This document shows positions 23,048 to 36,975 of a stretch of DNA of 64,000 nucleotides, in pieces (the first letter of the stretch is position 1; the number at the start of each line of letters is the position of its first letter). The notes below the pieces were generated by a model that did not search any database, was not told where the DNA came from, and was given only the letters and a program-made list of their open reading frames with translations. Both the position numbers and the translations under genes were made by a program. Origin of the DNA: Cyclaneusma minus (taxonomy: Eukaryota > Ascomycota > Leotiomycetes > Marthamycetales > Marthamycetaceae); the NCBI GenBank assembly GCA_037179335.1, contig JAKZHN010000064.1:21094-85093 (forward strand). Reading direction: 5' to 3'.

Positions 23048-26000
23048 TCAATTCTGCGCCTTAATTCTGATGTTTTAAATTCCCTCCTTTTTTACAATTA
23101 ATCGCAAATTTATCCAAAAACTTCCTGCAGCCTGGCAAGCTGCAAAACTCACTTTTCGTCGCCCCTTTGCAAGCTTTACCCACTTGCAATAATACGCAGG
23201 TCTATAATAAAGCTGCTATCCCGCCAAGCCCTAGCAAACCTTTGCGCGCTTATGCTTAAGCTCTTTTAACAAGCTTAATTTCCTTGCAAAAACTGCTTTT
23301 TGCAAAATTAAAATCTTATTTAAAAAAGCTTGAAATCCCTTTTTCTGCAATTTAATTTACAGTATATCCTCTAGCAAGCCCTTTTATAGACTTAATTACT
23401 AATTTTAAAACTGCTAATATAATCAATTATAATATACCATTAAACAATTTTTGAATACCATTTATCTTACGCTTGCACAAAAATTAAAATAAATCTTTTA
23501 TATTTATAAACTTAAGCAATCTTTCTCCTTCTCCGCCTTTAAAGGCCCCGAATATCGACAATTTCTATAATGCAATATTGCATTTTTAAGCTATTCTATT
23601 TCCCCAAAAAGAAATCCTTTAAAATACCGCCAATTATAAAATTTAAATTATACTTATTAAAATTTAGCTTTTTCCGTGCAATCTTTTTAAATATATTAAA
23701 AGCATTTACAAATTTAATAACTTTATAACGCTTAAGCAAAAACACATTTAGGCCCAAAATAGTATTTTAATATTATTTATTTTATACGCCTATATTAGGG
23801 ATAATCCTATAAAACTTTTATAAAATATCAAGGGTTTTGCTATCCAATAAAATATTTTCCATAAGCATTATAAAAAAAAGCTTTGCGCTTTAAATTTTTG
23901 CTATTCTATATTTATTAAAAATTAAATTTCAAAATTTTAATAATGTAAATTATTTTATTATTGCCTTTAAAGCCATTTGTTTTAAAAAAGAATCTAAGCC
24001 TTAATTCTAGCAACCGCTTTATTGCTATTTACTTTTTTCATAAGCTTTAATCGTCTTACCCTATTTAAATAAACCGGATTTCCGCCAATACACAAATTAT
24101 TAAAAATAAAAATAAATTGAATTTAATTAATATTTATACAAATATTAAAAACCAAGCTTTTAAAACCAATTATAATAATTACGCTCTAGCTCTTTAATAA
24201 CGTAATAAATTTTTAAAAAAAATAATTATAATAGAATTGGTAAAACTAATAAATTAAAAAACAAAATAGTGGTAATAAAAATAATAAAAATTACTTTAAA
24301 ATTTATAAAAATAAAAACAAACCAAAAACAATAGCCGGAATACTCCAAGGCCTATTATTAACTGCAATATATATAGCAAACGCTATCTAGCTAATATTTG
24401 CTAAATTAAATTTTTTAATAAATTTTTTAATAAAATCCAAAATAATTCTAAAAAAATTAATCAAAAGCGCAATTGCTATATTCCATTTAACCGGTTATTT
24501 TTTATATAATAAGCTTATTTTTCTATAAAAAATAGTAACGCTTACGCTTTCCTTAATATTGGTATTTTTTTCCCCAGCTTTTTAAATTTTTAATATTAAT
24601 GCAAACTGCTATATTTATATTTATAAAAAAAAATTAAAAGGCTATAAAAGTGCCTAGGATTTATAAAACTGCCAATGGATTTATTATAGCCAGCTATTAT
24701 AATAATCTTTATTCAATTATCCGTTTTTCCAATAATAGCTTTAAAAATATTCTTTTAAAAACCTATATTTATTTAACTAATAATCCCTTTAATTTGTTCT
24801 TTATAAAGGCAATTAAGCCTTACTATTATTTTAATAATAAAAATGGTTTTATCCGAAATTCAATCAATAATTTAAAAGCTTTTTAAATTATTAATTATAA
24901 AATTTAATTTGCAAGCTTTTCAAAATTCAAAAATTTATATAGTATTTCCAAAATTTAAAAACAATTTAAAAATATAAAGCCTTGGTATAAAGAATTGGGC
25001 TATATTTTTTATAATAAAATTAAAAAAACTTAAGCTATTATATAAAATATTAATATTAAAGAAAATTTTTAAAACAATTTAAAAAACTCTTATATACCTT
25101 GCAAATTAGGCAAAAATTAACGGATTATTTCCAAAAAAAATTAATAAAGCTTTATAATTATTTTTTAAAATCAATATTAATTTATGTAAATTTAAAATTC
25201 CTGAAATCCAGAAAAAATACAAAATTACTTTTACCAATCATTTAACCCGTTTTTATAAATATTATAGCTTTACTATTAAATCTAAAGCCTAAAATATTAT
25301 AATTTAATATTTTGTTTATATTAAAACGCAATTTGGCTTTAAAATTGTTATTTAAAAATTAAATAATAATATTAAATATAGCATTAAAAAGATTTAAGGC
25401 TTATATAGTTAAAAACAATTAAATTTTAAAAACTATTAATATTTATATTTTTAAATAAAATAAAATAGCTAAAAAAGAGTTAGAATTTATATTAAAAAAT
25501 TAAAAAATATATATTTAAAATGATTAAAGCTTTATCCTATCAAAACCTAATTTTAAAAGAAATTATTTATATTTATAATTAAATATCTTTAGCTTTGCTT
25601 AGCTTTTAAATTTTAATAGACAAGTTTATAAAATTCCTATTTAGCAAAATTATTAAATTTGATATTTTATATTTATAAATACTAGAATACCAGGTATTTA
25701 TTTATATTTTTTTAAAAAAATATAATAGCAAATCAAATTGCGGCTAAAATTAAATTTAATGTTTTATTTGGCTATTAAAGCTTTAAAATTTATATTATAT
25801 ATTTTTTTAAGCGCAAAAAAATACTTTATATATTCTATATTATATATAATAACTATATCCGTTATTTTAACAATTTTTTGCAATTCTTAAACAGCAAATT
25901 AAAAAATTAAAAATTAAAATTTTATAAAAGCTTTAATTTTAACTAAATCCATAATGAAATTCCCATGCCTAATTTAGCTATATAATTTAATTTACAAGCT

Positions 26001-27961
26001 AAAGGAATTCTAAAAAAAAGCAGCTGCAAATAATTTTGCAAATTATAAATATTATAATTTTTTTTTAAAAAAAACAATTATACCAAAATATATAGCATGT
26101 TTAAAAATCAAATTTAATATTTTAACCCTATTTGTAATTTAAAACAGCAATAAATTATATTTCCGCAATTAAAAACTCAACAGCCAAATATTCCAATTAT
26201 TTTTATTAAGCCATTTAAATTTGCCTTCAAATAGCCTAAAACTAGCTTATTAATTACAAGAATTTCCTTTTTTTTAGCCGGCTATAAAATCCAGTATTCG
26301 AAATAATAAAAATCAATGCAAAATTAAGCGCTTTAATAAAAAATAATATATTTATTTAACCTTTTTTAAATATATATATATATTTGCTATATTATTATAA
26401 ATGCATTTAGCCAGCCAAATATTCCCTACAATTATATTAAAACTACCCAATATTCTAAATAAAAAAAAGCTATAAACTAGGAGTTTAATTCTCTTTAATT
26501 AAATAAAATCTGGTGCCTAGTCCGCAAATTAGCAGTTAAAAAAATTAATAAATTTATTTTTAAAAAATACTAAATTTATACCATTAAAAGTAATAGCCTT
26601 TATAAAGCCAAAATAATAATTAAGGGTTTTTCCCAAAAATTAAAAAAAAAATTAAAAATTTATACCGGTATTATTAAATCAGCCTTTTTAAAAATCCTCA
26701 TAGCCTTTATAATTATTAAAAAATAGCTAGTGTATTAAATAAATACAATAACAGCCTTTTTTATCATTCTAATTTTTAAAAAATTATTTATTAAATAGCT
26801 TTATAAATTTAAAAAAATACTTTAATTTGCAAATTATTTAAAACTCTTTATAATTTTAAGCAATTCCCTATACTTTGGCAAAATACACTAATTAAGGCTT
26901 TAAAGATCCTGGGCTTTAAATTTCTGGATTTAAACCTTTATATATTTATAAATAATAATTAAAAGCTTTTCCTAATTATTTATATTAACGATTTTCTTAT
27001 TTTTAAATTAATTAAGAATATTATTACAGCTTTTAAAGCTAAATTTAATTTTAAATTTAATATAAAAATTTAAATAAGGCCAAGCGCTTTTTTAATATTA
27101 ATTTAATTTACAAATGAAATAATTTTATAATTATATTTTAAAAACTATATTTAATTAGAATACTAGCGTATTGTAGCACAGCTAATTGCTATTTTAAATT
27201 TATTTTTATACTTAAAAAATTGCATAAAATTCTAATTAATAATTTTAATAAAATTATAGCAGCTAAAATCTATAATTATCTATGCAAAATCGGCTTTATT
27301 ATATATACAGCTATAAATATTAAGCCAATTATAGCGTTTAAAATTACCAAGCTAGTTTAATTTGTTTTTAATCCCGGCATTATTTATACCAATGCTTTTT
27401 AATAGCTTTTTTACTATATTTAAAGCCAAAAGTCGCTAGAAATTACCTACCAATATATTAATTCTGAACCAACCAAGCTAAAAGTTTTAAGCTATTTAAA
27501 TGCAAATTATATTAAAAACCGGGATATCCAGGCATTTTATAGCAAATTCGTTTTGTTAATAATTAGGGCTCCAATTTTTTAAAAATCCAAAAAGCAAAAT
27601 TTTATTTTTTTAAATTTCATAAAATTCAAGCTATGCGCTTTAAATAAATTAGTCCGAAAAATCTTTTAGGCATAAACTTTTTTTAATTAAAATTAGCTAT
27701 ATAAGCCCCAATTTAATCTTTAATTTCTTTTGCAAATAGTTATTATTACAAATTTAATTATTTAAAAAACCAAAGTCCAATAATGTATTAAATATATAAA
27801 TATCCATTATATATAATTTTATTAAATTAAAAAAAATATTAAGCTTAATTATATTACTCGCAAAAAAAGTATAGCTAACTTTTTAATCAAGCTATGTTTT
27901 TAGCCCATTTATTATTATTTCCTACCTAAAATAAGCATAATTTAAAAATTTAAATAATAAT

Positions 27962-28018
27962 AAATTAGTATTAAAAAAATTAAAAAATTAAAAAATTAAA
28001 AAATTAAAAATTAAAAAT
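27962..28018 (+). repeat. Short AT tandem repeat (TAAAAAATT unit)
   Basis: Several 9-bp units just before the inner element's left LTR. Low complexity. Confidence 0.7.
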
Positions 28019-28032
28019 ATTTAAATTGTATA

Positions 28033-28243
28033 TATTAAGGAATAAATGAAATGGCTATCGTAAAAGTGGTTATATAGCACTCTGTTTAGCTAGAATAGGG
28101 TTAGCGTCTTTTACAATTAAATATTTATAGTTTGGAAACGCTTTCAATTTAGAATTTTAAACAGTTAATATAACGTTTTATTTTTTTTTCTAATTAATAT
28201 TTTATATTAAATTATCTTAAATTAAATGCATTTTTTATTAATA
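28033..28243 (+). repeat. Left LTR of inner copia element
   Basis: 211 bp, matching 35575-35784. Followed by the primer-binding-site-like TTATAAGCCCGG. Confidence 0.85.
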
Positions 28244-29699
28244 GATTATAAGCCCGGATTAGCGCAAGCGCCTAAATAAATAGCTATTTATTATTACAAT
28301 TAAATTAAATGCAAAAGTGCAAAATTTTTATTTTAAAAAGCCCTATTATTATTATATTTATATTAATTACTTACAAAATTAATTAGAATTACTAAGGATG
28401 TTTTTAAAACCGCTTTGCTTTGCTAATAAAATTACAATATTTTATTAATTAATTAAAACTATTAAAGATTTGTTTTATAATTATTATAATTATTAAGAAT
28501 TACTAATTCGCTTATTAATTTTAATATTTTTTATAAAACAATTGCTATACCAATATATTTTTTATTTTTATTTAATTTTCTTTGAAATTCCTTTTTTTTA
28601 CTTATTATATTAAATAATAAGAAATTTAATAAAGCGTTGCCGATACTTTTAAAAGCCAATTACAAGATATAATTTTGCAATATAAAAATCTGTTTTAATG
28701 GCAAAAATGCCTAATTTATTATTACTATATTTTTTATTAAGTATTTTGGCATTAGAATTTTTATTTTTGCAAATAGTATATTTTCCTTGTTTCTTTTGGT
28801 ATTAATATTCCAGCCAGCAATGCTAAAGGCGAGGTTTTTAAATTTGCTAAAGGCAAAAAACTTATTATCAAGTTTATTAATAAGCTTTAAATATCTTTTC
28901 TTAATGAAATAAAATACATTTTAAATATAAATAAATTAAAAAAAATATAAGCGCGCTTAAGTTAAAATATTAAGCATTATATTTAAAAATTTATTTAATA
29001 ATAATAAGGCTTTATATAGAAAATATAATTTAATAAAAAGTTTTTAGGATTATTTAAAAAAGAAATGTATTAACACTAGCGCTATTTTTATATAAATAAA
29101 TATTATCAAGATTTAAAGTTTTTTATTTAACGCCGATATAATTATTTACTTTATTTGGAATTTATTTAAAGCTTTATATTGCAAGCTCCTTTTAGCCAAT
29201 ATTAATTATTTATTTATTTTTAATAACGAAATCTTGTTTTTTTAGCTTATTAATGCTTTTCTAAAAAAGTATATTATTATTATTAATACGGCAAATACCT
29301 AAAATAACCCTATTATTATAATTTTGGTCCTAAAATAACCCCGAAATTAAAGGCCTATTTCCGACATTTAAAATAAACGCTATATAAAAGCTTTTTAAAT
29401 AGGGTCTTTTTATAATAATTAAATAGCTATTTTTCTAGAAAGAATCCAAAAGATAAATGAAATATTTTCAAAAGCTAATATTTACAAAAACTAACAAAAT
29501 TAAAATCTTGATTTTCGAGATTAAAGCCTGACCCCGAAAAGGGATTTAGATAATATTTTAATAGCGCTACCAATTTTAAAGCTAACTGAATTTTGTTTTT
29601 TAATATAAATTAAAAAGTAATATGATTATTGTATTCTAATTTTTAGATAATTTTTTTCAAGCGCTAAATACAATAAAAATAGCTGCAAAAAAAGCTGCA

Positions 29700-30760
29700 A
29701 AAAAAGCTATTATATAAATTTTAAGCTTTAAAACTATGATTTAAATCAATTATATCTCTATTAGTTTTAAAAATAATTGAATTCTGACCTTTAATAATTA
29801 ATTTGCTTAATTAATTCTATAATAAATCATTTTTAAATAATTAATTTTATCGTATTGGAAATTATAATTGCAAGCTATTTTTAATGCCCAAAATTGGCAG
29901 AATCAATTAATTAGCCATTTATGATGCGATAAAATTATTTATTTAAGCAATTATAATAGCTAAATTAATTGAGAAAATCAATTATTAAAAGTTAAAATTC
30001 AATTATTTTTAAAAATAGTGGAGTTCCGACAAATTTAAATTTCCATAGCCTAAAAAGCTGCCCGGAGAGCGCTGAAAAGCGTTAAACCAGGACAAATTTG
30101 ATTTTATTAAAACTCCACTACTTTTAAAAATAATTAAAATCTGATTTCTGGAAATTGATTTTCTTAATTGATTTAGCTATTATAATCGCTTAAATAATTA
30201 ATTTTATCGCACTAAAAATAGCTATTCTAATGGTGGCTAGGGAGCATTAAGCCAAGACAAATTTGGTCTTATTGGATTTTAAAATCATGATTTAAATCAA
30301 TTATATCTTTACCATTTTTAAAAATAATTGAATTCTAATTTCCAAAAATTAATTTCCTTAATTAATTCTACAATAAAACAATTCAAAGCAATTGAATTTA
30401 TCGCGTTATGGATATAAAAAGTTAAGGGTATTGGGGAGCGCTGGGAATGATTTAGCGCTTCCTAGTATCCAAGGCTTGCAATTGAATAACCAGTTATAAT
30501 ATAATATATTTAATTATTTAAGCAATTATAATAGCTAAATCAATTAAAAAAATCAATTTCCAGATCAAAATTCAATTATCTTTAAAAATAATCAAATCCG
30601 CGCTATTGGGCGCCCTTAGCGCCCTTAACCATACTTCAAAAAAGCATTTTCAAAGCAATAAAAATAATAAAAATAATGCATTTTATTATAAAATCAATTG
30701 AGAAAATCAATTATCAAAAGTCAAAATCCAATTATCTTTAAAAGCAGTGGCGCTGTAATT
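29700..30760. repeat. Cluster of repeated AT-rich segments inside the TIR element
   Basis: Five to six direct or inverted copies of a segment containing AAAAATAATTGAATTCTGA-like sequence, followed by TTAATTGATTTAGC-like sequence, occur near 29745, 29960, 30120, 30300, 30540 and 30680. They look like stacked copies of one short repeat. Confidence 0.6.
30016..30120. mobile_element. Small MITE-like insert, 105 bp
   Basis: The ends are inverted TAGTGGAGTT...AACTCCACTA. The GC-richer centre (GAGCGCTGAAAAGCG) contrasts with its surroundings. Confidence 0.55.
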
Positions 30761-33700
30761 ATTTCAAATTATTTAAGGGTCATTTTAAAAACAGGTGAAG
30801 TAATAACACATAATGGAATTTAATAACATATTTGCTTTTGTTTCTCAATGCTATAACTCTGCCAAAATTCAATATTATTTAACTGTTTTTTTAAATTATA
30901 CAAATTTATACAATTGCATTAGGACTTTATTAAAACATATTTATAAAACATCTATTTTTTTATCCCTTTTTTAATTATTGAAAACAACAATTTTTGGTGT
31001 TTCCGACGTTTGGGGTTAGGTAATAACCCCGGATTCTAAAAAAATAATAATAAACTACGCTAGTAATGAAAATATAAGTTTTTTAATTTCTTTAATAAGA
31101 GTAAAATATAATTTAATTTAATTTAAAAAAACCAATTCAAAAACCCAATGTCTCGCAATTTGCCCGCAATTTGAAATTTCGGGGTTATTTTAGTCCCAAA
31201 ATCATGATAATAGGGTTATTTTAGGTATTTGCCGTTATTAATATTAATAATAAGCTGAAAATGCTAAAATAAAAACAATTCCGTTTAAATATTATTAATA
31301 ATGGAAAAGCCGCTTTTGCTATCCGCTATTGCCATTAAAATTTTAATGCTTTAAATAAATAAAAAATTTGTATATTTTATTTTAAATTTTATAAAGTTTT
31401 TGATTATTTAAGCTAAAGGATTTATTATTATTTTCTAAAGACAATTATATCCTAATTTGCAATTATATTAAGGCTGCTTATAAAATTAGCTATTGCTATT
31501 TTTATTTCCGCTTTGCTTTTTGCTAATACCGCTGAAACGATAAATCCAAATTCGATAAAAAAAACCCGATTTTTTAAAAATAAATTAGAATTTTTTAGCA
31601 ATAAAAAGATTAGCGGCATGGCCGCTAACGCCGGAGAAGATTTTGCCAAATTTTAATCCAATTTTGGATTTAAAGCTGCCAAATCCGAGATCGATTTTAA
31701 AATAAAATATATTTAATTATTAAAAACCAAAATTAATAAAGCCCTTTATATTTTCTAGGCCTTTAATATTAGCGCCTTTATATATATATTTAATTTTTTT
31801 TCTTTAAATTATTAAGCCATTCAATTATTACCGATTTATTAAAGTTAGTAAAAAAATGATTTATACTATTTATAAAGAAATAGCAAAAATTATATATATA
31901 AATAAATTGTTTTTATTATTATTATTTTTTGTATTTAGTTTTTTTTTAAAAAAATACAAGCTATATGCATTAAATTTAAAGGCTTTTTTAATAAAAATAA
32001 AATAGTATATAAAAATTTAAATACAAAAATTTTTATTAAAATTTTTATAATTAAAAAATTTTATTTTATTTTTTAATATAAATTCTAATAATAATAAAAA
32101 GGCTTTTGTTATTAATGGCGATATTAAAATAATTAATGCTTTATTACTTTTTTTTAAAGCCGCTAAAATATTTTTAAAAATATAAATTATCCAAATATAA
32201 AATAAAAAGCTAAAAGCTATAATATTAACGTTTTTATTATGTAAAATTAGAAATTATTAGCAATTTATATAAAATTATTATTTTAGCCAAATCTTTTAAA
32301 AAAATTCAAAATAGAGATTTTTATAAAATTTGCGCTATTATTAAATTTAAAAATGCATTTCCAAAAGAAATTAGTATTTATTATTAAATCCCTTTTAATT
32401 TATTTTATTTTATTATTTATAAACCAATGCCAATAGTATTTTTGCGAAAAAAAGTATTTTTTATATAGTTTTAATAATTTTATATATAAAGTTTGGATTT
32501 TTCCAATCCTAATGAAGAATGATATTATTTTTGCATTTAAAAAATAGATTTTTAAAATTAAGTTTTAAAGCGGCTATAAAATACAAATTATTAGAATTAA
32601 TAATATTCCGGGGTTTTTTTAAAATCGTTAAAAAATAAAGTAGTAATAAAAGTATTAAATACTAATATATAATTCCCGCTTTTCCATATTAAAATAAAGC
32701 TGCCGAAAAAGGAATTTAAATTGCCAAAGCCAATTTTTATACTTTATTTAATAAATTTCAATTGCTATTTAAATTTTAAAATAAGATAGCTAAATATAAT
32801 ATATATATATATAAACTCAATACTTTAGAAATTTAGTAATTAATAGCTATAAATGTTTTCCAAAAAAATCTTAAATTAGCATTATATTTTTTATTAATTA
32901 TATTAAAATATTTGGTATTAAATATTATGCCTATATTAATTTAAAACAAAATTCAAAAAAATATTATTATAATAAATTAATTGATACCAAAAACGTTTAT
33001 ATTTTTAAAAGTTATTTTAAAGCTATAACCAAATAATTTAAAATTTATTTTTCTAAATATGAAAAAAAAATGTAAATTAGCTATTTGCAAATAATAAAAT
33101 TAATTTTTGGGGAAATTATTAATTTGCGAATTTGCAAAACTTTTAAAAAATAAAAAATATTAAATAAGTATTTGGATTAAAATTTTATTGATTATTTTTT
33201 AAGCTTTAAAAATAGTAATAGCAAAAAGCAATTTATTAAAAACGCTGATAGAAATTATACTTTTATTGGTTTATTTGCAAAAACAAATTGCATTGCTTTT
33301 TACCATTATATTAAATGCTATAATATAGCCTATATTATTAAATATTATATAAAATAAATTATTAAAATTAGCGGAAATTCAATTTAAAAAAGGGCTAATT
33401 TTTAAAAACTTAATTAATATAATATAAAGCTTTAATTATAATATATTAAAAATGCTATAATATAGCATATTCAATATAATATAAAATATATTAATTTTTA
33501 TAAAAACTTCAATTTCCAATTCAAACGCTTTTAAATCGATATTTTTAAAGCCAGCTATTAAGGCTTTTTTTTTCCGAAAAAAAAAAAGCCAAATAAGAGA
33601 ATTTAAAAACTATATGCAAAACTTATTTTAAAAATTAGAAGTTTAGCGTTTATTTTAACCAATAACTATATTAAAAATTAATAATAATAATATATCCAAT

Positions 33701-34136
33701 TTGCTTGCCGCTAAAATTACCGAATTTTTTAAATTAAATTTTCTGCCTAATAATTATTTTTATTTTATAAAGGCTATAAAGCGCTAATATAAAAATAATA
33801 ATACTAGCTTAAAAGAATTAAAATGCAAAAAACGGAAAAGCAAAAAAGAAAAAGCTATAGCGTATTATTATAATTATACTAGTGCAAATTAATTATAATA
33901 ATAAAAGTTTGGATAATTTAATTAATTTTTTTATAAAAAAATGCTTTTTAGCAATAAAGATTTACGGTATTAAAATCCCGCAAATATATAAAAAAGCTAT
34001 AAATAATCCAATTTATAGCTAGCGCTAAAAAATATCTATAATTAAAAAGGTTATTTTATTTTTAAATAATAGAATTTAGCAAATAATTAAATATTTATCC
34101 AAAGTAAATTTGGTTTTTATTAAATAAATATATATA

Positions 34137-34225
34137 ATTAATAAAAGAATTAATAAAAAAATTAATAAAAAAATTAATAAAAAAATTAATAAAAAAATTA
34201 ATAAAAAAATTAATAAAAAAATTAA
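34137..34225 (+). repeat. 12-bp tandem repeat in the inner copia coding region
   Basis: About seven copies of ATTAATAAAAAA. In frame this would give a Lys-Lys-Ile-Asn repeat just ahead of the reverse transcriptase remnant. Confidence 0.8.
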
Positions 34226-35574
34226 GTAATTTAAGGCTAAATTTATCGCTTATGGTTTTAATTAAATATTTAGTAAAAATTATATTAAAATATTTGCTTT
34301 TATTATTTATATAAATTGTTTTTTTTTAAATACTAGCAATTTAATATTAAAAACGCTTTTATAAAGGCCAAAATCTTTTTTTTTGGTTTTTTAAAAAATA
34401 TTATCATTTTAAAAAATAAGGTTTTTTAAATTTTAAAGAGTTTTTATAAATTAAAATAGGCTATAAAAGATTGAAATTCTTTAATAAAATCTAAATTAAA
34501 AAAATAGGGATTTATTTAAAGCTTAATTAATTTATATATTTATTTGCATTTTAAATGCGAAATTAAGCTTTTAGTATATATTAATAATATAATTGCAATT
34601 TGCAAAAATAAGGCCTAGTTGTTTTGGTTTTATTTTAAGTTTTTTAATTGCTTTAATATTAAAAATCTAAAGGAAATTTGTAATTTTTTTAATATAAAAA
34701 TAATAAGAAATTAAAAAGCTAGGGCCTTTTATATTAATTAAAAATAATATTTCTAAATTATATTAAATTATTCTGAAATTATTAATGCTATAGTTTATTT
34801 TTAAAAAATCCTTATAGCCAATTATAACGCCTTTTAATTTTTTTTAAATAATATTTAAATTAATATTAAAAAATATTAAAGAATAATTCACAATTTTATA
34901 TTTGCTATAATATTTATTAAATTAAATATACCCTTTGCTTTAAAATAATCAATGCGATATATAGCTAATTTACTAAAATATTATAGCAAGGCATTTAAAA
35001 ATTTAATAAATATTTTAATATTATTATAGGCTATAAAATATATTATAGGCTTAGGAAAGAATATTTTAAAATTATTATTTATTTCAATTTTAATTAGATT
35101 AGCAATAAAATTAATTGAATTAGCGTTTTTAAAAGCGTGGCTATATTTTATAACAAATCGACTTTATAAGCCAATAAAAAATAAAAAAATATAATTATTT
35201 TATTTATTAAATTTAAATATATTGCCTTTTTATTTTATACTAAATAAAATTAATAGCTAGTTATTTTTTTTAAAAAATTTAGGCTATTTATAATATATTA
35301 AATAAAATTTAAATGGTATTTGTATATTTGAAAATAATATTGGATTTTTATATTTAATTAAAAACTCTGAAATTTAAAAAAAATTAAAGCATATAAATGT
35401 ATTTTATTATTTTATTAGGGATTTTAAAAAAAATAAAAAGCTTATTATCAAATATATACCAATAAAAAAATGGTTAATGGATTAATTAAATCGTTGTAAA
35501 AGATTAGATTTAAAAAATTTGTAAAAATATTGGAAATAGTTATATAAATTTATAAAATAGCCTTTATAAGGAAA

Positions 35575-35784
35575 TGTTAAAAAATAAATGCAATAGCTAT
35601 TATAAAAGTGGTTATATAGTATTTCGCTTAGCTAAAACGGGATTAGAGTTTCCTATAATTAAATATTTATAATTTAAAAATTCTTTTAATTTAGAACTTT
35701 AAGCAATTAATACAATATTTTATTTATTTTTATAATTAGTGTTTTATATCAGGTTGTACCAAATTAAACGCCCTTTTTATTAAT
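35575..35784 (+). repeat. Right LTR of inner copia element
   Basis: 210 bp, starts TGTTA. Followed by the GTATA target duplication. Confidence 0.85.
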
Positions 35785-35884
35785 AGTATAATTATAAATT
35801 TTATAAAAATTTATTTACTTTATTTAAAAATCTAGCTATAATACACTATTATAATAATTATTATAGTAATAATCGTAAAAAGGA

Positions 35885-36022
35885 TATTAACTCCCCATAG
35901 CGGCCAGGGCTTAACCCTAGCCTTAGCGCTAAAGCTCCAGGACCTTTAAAATCCTGCAGCCCACCACAAATAAACACTATCGCTCTCTATCATGGTGCCA
36001 GCCCCCCTGCGTGTGACTGACA
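35885..36022 (+). repeat. Right LTR of outer copia element
   Basis: 138 bp. The initial TG is mutated to TA. It ends CTGACA followed by AAAAT. Confidence 0.9.
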
Positions 36023-36207
36023 AAAATAGACGGCAGCACCACAGAACAGCTGCGAGTGTAGCGGTTTCCTCGACGTTACATAGAGGGAACGGGCATTCCA
36101 GCTAGCTGCCAGAAAGTCAAACACCACGCAGGATGTTACAGGGAAAAGAGACGGCGTTGCCCATGACCCACGGCAGTACTACACCTTTTCCATGAAGATT
36201 TTACATG

Positions 36208-36382
36208 GGATCTGCTGCAAGGTGCCCGTAGAATCTCCAGTCTATAAAATCGATGTAGGATTCTATAGACTCAGTAGAGATTACCGGCGCTTTAAAGTGC
36301 CCGCAGAATTGAAATTAAAGCTTGGATTTGCCCTTTAAAAATTTGAAATTTTTATAATACAATTTAAAAGTAAGCCCCATTA

Positions 36383-36424
<42 letters not shown>

Positions 36425-36932
36425 AATAATAAAATTTTAATTTTTTTAATTTTTTTTTATTTTTTTAAAATTTTAAAATATTTATTTAAATAAAATATTA
36501 ATAAATAAATATAAAANNNNNNNNNNNNNNNNNNNNNNNNNNNNNNNNNNNNNNNNNNNNNNNNNNNNNNNNNNNNNNNNNNNNNNNNNNNNNNNNNNNN
36601 NNNNNNNNNNNNNNNNNNNNNNNNNNNNNNNNNNNNNNNNNNNNNNNNNNNNNNNNNNNNNNNNNNNNNNNNNNNNNNNNNNNNNNNNNNNNNNNNNNNN
36701 NNNNNNNNNNNNNNNNNNNNNNNNNNNNNNNNNNNNNNNNNNNNNNNNNNNNNNNNNNNNNNNNNNNNNNNNNNNNNNNNNNNNNNNNNNNNNNNNNNNN
36801 NNNNNNNNNNNNNNNNNNNNNNNNNNNNNNNNNNNNNNNNCCTCAATCGCCCCCAGAAATTAAAAAAAATCTTCTTATTCCCCATTAAAAAATTTAAATT
36901 TTTAAAAAAAAAATTAAAAGTAAGCCCCATTA

Positions 36933-36975
<43 letters not shown>

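Larger units (their letters stand above)
29288..31235. mobile_element. TIR DNA element (1.95 kb) nested in the inner copia element
   Basis: Terminal inverted repeats of about 60 bp begin ACGGCAAATACC and carry CTAAAATAACCC twice. Left and right arms differ at about four positions. The 1.95-kb size would fit a Tc1/mariner-like element, but no transposase is readable and the interior is filled with repeated short segments, so it may be non-autonomous. Exact target duplication is unclear in the (TTA)n-rich flanks. Confidence 0.75.
28033..35784 (+). mobile_element. Inner Ty1/copia LTR retrotransposon nested in the outer element
   Basis: LTRs of 211 and 210 bp (28033-28243 and 35575-35784) are flanked by a perfect GTATA duplication (28028-28032 and 35785-35789), which proves insertion into the outer element. 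The right LTR keeps the TGTTA start common in copia; the left has TATTA. Gross length is 7.75 kb, or about 5.8 kb after removing the nested TIR element at 29288-31235. Reverse transcriptase remnants in plus orientation are FKAKFIAYGFN then, after a stop, IFSKNYIKIFAF (from about 34230) and LLVYINNIIA at 34568-34597, where the expected catalytic DD reads NN. Every frame is broken by RIP-type stops. Confidence 0.9.
22893..36022 (+). mobile_element. Outer Ty1/copia LTR retrotransposon, RIP-degraded, with a nested element
   Basis: 138-bp LTRs at 22893-23030 and 35885-36022, with flanks AAGAT/AAAAT (one G/A difference) as the likely 5-bp target duplication. The left LTR starts TG; the right has decayed to TA. 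Both end ACTGACA. Without the nested element (28033-35784 plus its 5-bp duplication) the length is about 5.37 kb, normal for copia. The interior is AT-rich and full of stops, but plus-strand remnants are readable in copia order: integrase near 25224-25290 (ITFTNHLTRFYKYY), reverse transcriptase near 26846-27004 (LYNFKQFPILW, then IIYINDFLIF, where the expected catalytic DD has become ND), and probable RNase H sequence to about 28 kb. Certainly inactive. Confidence 0.92.

Noticed and set aside
24650..24886. 78-codon ORF in the AT-rich block
   Set aside because: A small surviving open stretch of the RIP-degraded outer copia interior, not an independent gene.
22888..36027. Centromere candidate from AT-richness
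   Set aside because: The AT bias is explained by RIP of two nested copia elements with clear LTRs and target duplications; nothing else points to a centromere.
36457..36930. 157-codon minus ORF
   Set aside because: It runs through 324 N bases; the open frame is an artefact of unknown sequence.
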